Assembly: GCA_024227975.1 (NCBI GenBank)
Contig: JAAETV010000662.1
Location: 1-8,110 of the forward strand
Reading direction: 5' to 3'
Length of the DNA stretch: 8,110 nucleotides
Source of the DNA: Actinomycetes bacterium
Lineage (GTDB): Bacteria > Actinomycetota > Acidimicrobiia > Acidimicrobiales > SZUA-35
The notes beneath the pieces are model-generated. The model worked only from the letters and a program-made list of their open reading frames with translations. It was not told where the DNA came from and did not search any database. The position numbers and the translations under genes are program-made. This document shows, one piece after another, positions 5,058 to 8,110 of this stretch. Each line of letters begins with the position of its first letter. Position 1 is the first letter of the stretch.

Positions 5058-7709
5058 TCACAGCCCGGAAGAATCGAGCAGCCGTTCGGCGAGGTCGTGG
5101 AGCTCTTGCGGGGCCAGTCTCTGTTTGGGGGGTTCGGGTACTTCCAAGGTGCTACGTAGCCGACGGTATTGTTCGTAGATAGGTGCGTAACTGAGAGGCT
5201 GGCGGTGAATCGCCGCCACGAGTTCGGCGGCGGCTTCCCGTTCATCGTTCTGTACTAGAAGACAGGAGATAGCGATGGCGATGTCCGCAACGCCGGATAC
5301 GTTGGATGAACTGACGTGAAGGGCCTCGGCAAGTAGAGCGCGAACCACGCCGATGTCACCCTTGAGGGCCGCGACGAAGGCCTGACCAGCCTGGGACACC
5401 TCCCAACTCGTCGGCGCCAGAACTCCAGCACGGTGGGCAGATCCGAAGGCTTCCTGTGCTTCGCTGTAACGACCCGCTGCGGCGTAAGAAAAGCCCAAAC
5501 AGGCGAATATGTGCTCTTGGGCGACAGATCGCAGTTCCAGGTCCAGAGCCAGCGCATTCTCGCACCTGCCGATCGCTTCTGTGGGGTCGTCTCGCGCAAG
5601 GTAGCTAGGCGAACCCCAGCACAAGGCAAGCGCTTGGATCTGGCGAGCTCCGGACCGTTCAGCATGGGAGTGGGCCTCGTCGCACAGTGCGAGAGCGTCA
5701 TCAGGGGCAATCACAGCGGTAACGAATCCCCTCAACGATTGAGCCGCCGCCAAGCTCTGCAGGTCTCCTTGGGCTCCGGCAGCGTCGATGGTGTCGTTAA
5801 GGCGCGGTTCGATCTGTGCATGAAGGCCTGCGACCAATGCAACGAATGCTCTGGTCAGCAGAAGCTTCGCGCTCGCTGTGGCCCCAAGAGCAACGCACCG
5901 CTCGACCAAGTCTTCGAATTCACCCACGACACCCATCCCGGACCACCATGCAACGAGTCCAGCTGTGGTGAGGTCGGCAGCATCATCGACGCGGCCATGT
6001 TCGAGAGCCCACCTGATGCCGGCTCTGACGTTGTCCAGATCTCCTACGTACTCGCTACACCAACTGCCACTACACAGGTAGTCGTCGACAGGACGGGCCA
6101 GTACCCACGACAACAGCCAATCCAGGTGACGGTCCCGGTATGTGGCGGTGCCCTGCCGCTCCGCAAGTCGGGTCTGGGCGAATAGCCGCACCGATTCGAG
6201 CATCCCGAAGCGAGTGGTGTCGGATCCGGCGATCGGCTCGATCAGAGACTTCGATACCAGAGACCGCATCAGCACAGGCACCGAGCCGTCAACCTCACAC
6301 ACCTCTGTAGACGCAGCGAGAGTCCAGCCACCAGAGAACACTGACAGCTGCACCAATAGGTCCTGCTCGGTCGCAGTCAACAGATCCCAAGACCAGTCCA
6401 GAACCGCTTGCAGGGTTTGCCGCCCACGGCGCCCGCGCCGCCCTCCGACCAGCAACTCGAACCGCTCGCCGAGATGCTGCTCTAGCTCGGTAGGGCTCAT
6501 CACCGTCGACTGAACCGCAGCTAACTCGATAGCCAGAGGCACACCATCGAGCCCGTCACAGATCCGCCGGATCGCGGGATCCGAAGCATCCACCTCACCA
6601 CCGGCAGCCAGCGCTCTTACGACAAACAGCTCGACTGCGGGCCCACCACTAGGCTGTGTCGGGTCAACCTGTAGACGCGGAACCCGATAGGTGTGCTCCC
6701 CATCGATATCCAACGCTTCGCGGCTGGTCGCCAAGACTTTCGCCATCTCCCCAGCTCCGAGCACAGCGTCCACGAAGTCAGCTGCGTCGTCGACGAGGTG
6801 CTCACAGTTGTCCAACACCAACAACAGGTCGCGACGACCCAACAGTTCTGCCGCGAACTCCGCAACAGTTTGGCCTGAGCCCCCATACCCGTCCAACGGC
6901 AGCCCCGCCGCCTTGGCCGCCATGTCGGGGATCGATGAGCCATCCAACAACGATGACAAGTCAACAAAGAACACCCCATCGGCGAACCCATCGACTAGCT
7001 CAGCGGCCACCGCCAACGACAAACGCGTCTTACCGGCTCCCCCACCGCCGGTCAATGTCACCGCCCGCTGGCGCGCCACCAGGTCCTCCACCGCAGCCAC
7101 ATCGCCAGCTCGGCCGAACAGTTCAGTTCGCTGCACCGGCAGATTATGGCGCCGCTGATCCAGCGATCGCAGTGGCCCGAAATCGCTGTCCCCTAACTGC
7201 CACACCTGCTGAGGGGCAGCCAGATCCTTCAACCTGACCTCGCCCAACGCGACCAGGGCGTCGCTATCGACCTGACCCGCCAGTAACTCATGAGTCGTTG
7301 ACGACACAACCACCTGTCCGCCGTGCCCAGCCGACATCAACCGGGCCGCCCGATTCACCACCGGCCCGAAGTAGTCGCCCTCACGCTCCTGACACACCCC
7401 GCTATGCAACCCCATCCGCACACAGATCGACACCCCATCGGGCCACACCTCACCGGCCAGCACCATCTGAGCTTCCACCGTAGCTGCGGCCGCGTCGCCA
7501 GCCCTGGCAAATGCCGCCGCGAAGGAATCGCCCGCAGTCGAGAACACGTAGCCACCATGACTCTCGATCACCGACCTAACAATCTCGTCGTGGCGTTCCA
7601 ACGCAGTTCTCATGCCATCGGGGTGCTGCTCCCACAAGCGCGTTGAACCCTCGATGTCGGTAAACAGAAAAGTCATCGTCCCCGACGGCGGCGCGGGTTG
7701 ATCGGCCAT
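5058..7709 (-). CDS. Class III nucleotidyl cyclase - NB-ARC/STAND ATPase - helical-repeat signalling protein
   Basis: This is a protein of about 885 residues (numbered from the GTG at 7715). Residues 14-175 form a class III cyclase domain: metal-binding Asp20 in FLFTDIEGSTRLWE, Asp63 in AGDSFAAAF, and Asn121/Arg125 in VNRAARL. Residues 195-460 form an NB-ARC/STAND ATPase: FGR, P-loop GGGGAGKT (223-230), Walker B LLLVLDNCEH (Asp302), ATSREAL (329-335), GVPLAIELAA (391-400) and WSWDLL (441-446). From about 510 to 880 the sequence is helical and repeat-like (for example AAAGRYSEAQEAF), probably TPR-like. The family makes a cyclic nucleotide (usually cAMP), with NTP binding and the repeats sensing an unknown signal; the protein should be cytosolic. 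Ser59 replaces the Lys that usually recognises purine, while Asp114 is kept. Unlike mycobacterial relatives such as Rv0386, there is no C-terminal LuxR helix-turn-helix. The ATG at 7709 has a weak GAG nine bases upstream; the GTG at 7715 is a second option. The gene is solitary. Confidence 0.9.
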   Translation of the reverse strand: MADQPAPPSGTMTFLFTDIEGSTRLWEQHPDGMRTALERHDEIVRSVIESHGGYVFSTAGDSFAAAFARAGDAAAATVEAQMVLAGEVWPDGVSICVRMGLHSGVCQEREGDYFGPVVNRAARLMSAGHGGQVVVSSTTHELLAGQVDSDALVALGEVRLKDLAAPQQVWQLGDSDFGPLRSLDQRRHNLPVQRTELFGRAGDVAAVEDLVARQRAVTLTGGGGAGKTRLSLAVAAELVDGFADGVFFVDLSSLLDGSSIPDMAAKAAGLPLDGYGGSGQTVAEFAAELLGRRDLLLVLDNCEHLVDDAADFVDAVLGAGEMAKVLATSREALDIDGEHTYRVPRLQVDPTQPSGGPAVELFVVRALAAGGEVDASDPAIRRICDGLDGVPLAIELAAVQSTVMSPTELEQHLGERFELLVGGRRGRRGRQTLQAVLDWSWDLLTATEQDLLVQLSVFSGGWTLAASTEVCEVDGSVPVLMRSLVSKSLIEPIAGSDTTRFGMLESVRLFAQTRLAERQGTATYRDRHLDWLLSWVLARPVDDYLCSGSWCSEYVGDLDNVRAGIRWALEHGRVDDAADLTTAGLVAWWSGMGVVGEFEDLVERCVALGATASAKLLLTRAFVALVAGLHAQIEPRLNDTIDAAGAQGDLQSLAAAQSLRGFVTAVIAPDDALALCDEAHSHAERSGARQIQALALCWGSPSYLARDDPTEAIGRCENALALDLELRSVAQEHIFACLGFSYAAAGRYSEAQEAFGSAHRAGVLAPTSWEVSQAGQAFVAALKGDIGVVRALLAEALHVSSSNVSGVADIAIAISCLLVQNDEREAAAELVAAIHRQPLSYAPIYEQYRRLRSTLEVPEPPKQRLAPQELHDLAERLLDSSGL

Positions 7710-8110
7710 GAACACAGGCTCGCACAGCTTGCACCAGCCCGCTCGATGTCACGCCATCCGACCAGCGGAGCAACACACCGCAAGCCGCCCCAGAGTGCCG
7801 GGAGTGGCTCGCTTCGCTAGACAGCGGCAATCGCTCGAGAACGTCCAGATTCCGAGCAAGATCAGACCACTCCGCGTCGTCCGACGCCGTACTCCCGATC
7901 GGTACCGACGAGCGGGTCTTTGGCAGCCAGGCCCAGTCGCCGGCCTCGACTCCGCTCGATATCATCGCTCGGAAACGTCCGATCGCAGAACTCGGCAACC
8001 GGTTGTGCGTGGTGCCGATGTCCTGAAATGCTCACCTCGGACCACGGACGGTGAGATCAGCCATAGCCCGTTGAAGTGTGAACGTTTAGCAGCGCTCAGG
8101 TGGTGCCGTC
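7710..8110. other. About 400 bp upstream of the cyclase gene without a supported gene
   Basis: No frame here resembles a family I know. Two minus-strand openings exist. One starts at 7998 and runs 134 bases into the cyclase gene in another frame. The other starts at a GTG at 8035 with AGG just before it and ends at 7862 (57 codons, beginning MSISGHRHHAQPVAEFCDRT). The second could be a small gene or a broken one, but nothing beyond its being open supports it. The stretch should contain the cyclase promoter; I found no convincing -10/-35 pair. CTCACC (8031-8036) and GGTGAG (8050-8055) could form a 6-bp stem. Confidence 0.45.

Noticed and set aside
4722..5159. Plus-strand opening of 145 codons overlapping the cyclase 3' end
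   Set aside because: It has no motif, has the composition of a false frame, and its end is antisense to well-supported cyclase coding sequence.
5433..6185. Plus-strand opening of 250 codons inside the cyclase gene
   Set aside because: It lies wholly antisense to the helical-repeat part of the cyclase protein. Long antisense frames are expected at this base composition.
7576..7998. Minus-strand opening of 140 codons overlapping the cyclase start
   Set aside because: It shares 134 bases with the cyclase coding region in another frame and has no recognisable motif. Only its upstream part could be real and nothing supports it.
1..8110. A single operon or defence island
   Set aside because: Orientations alternate gene by gene, spacing is wide, and the predicted activities do not form a pathway. 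No nuclease, toxin-antitoxin pair, phage or transposon gene is visible.

Overview
The window has high G+C, actinobacterial-type codon use and GTG starts. It also carries a class III cyclase fused to an NB-ARC-type ATPase, an architecture common in Actinomycetota. I infer an actinobacterium (mycobacteria, Acidimicrobiia and relatives are all possible) but cannot name the genus. I saw no rRNA, tRNA, CRISPR array, transposase, integrase or phage gene.

Layout, left to right. (1) The start of a GNAT acetyltransferase gene on the minus strand runs off the left edge (1-215). (2) A divergent plus-strand gene encodes a FlaR-like P-loop kinase (313-876). (3) After about 220 bp comes a plus-strand HAD-IA hydrolase (1097-1702), possibly leaderless. 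(4) A minus-strand VOC/glyoxalase-like frame (1890-2294) has no usable start codon. (5) Only 28 bp beyond it, divergently, lies a plus-strand lipoprotein with a YHYH domain (2323-3387). (6) The convergent gap 3388-3586 holds a long stem-loop. (7) A minus-strand EamA/DMT transporter (3587-4441) lacks its first helix and apparently one helix in its second half. (8) A 616-bp stretch (4442-5057) has no convincing gene but contains another stem-loop. (9) A large minus-strand gene (5058-7709) encodes cyclase, STAND-type ATPase and helical-repeat domains. (10) The last 400 bp (7710-8110) hold no gene I can support.

The genes do not form an operon. They are single genes in alternating orientation with unrelated predicted activities: acetyl transfer, small-molecule phosphorylation, dephosphorylation, VOC chemistry, export and second-messenger synthesis. 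At least two of them (VOC, EamA) look damaged at the 5' end. The region reads as an accessory, partly decaying patch of chromosome rather than one pathway. I found no clear undescribed multi-gene system. The best candidate for novelty is the cyclase-STAND protein: it has no DNA-binding domain and a serine at the usual purine-specifying lysine position. The 52-bp hairpin between the convergent genes comes second.
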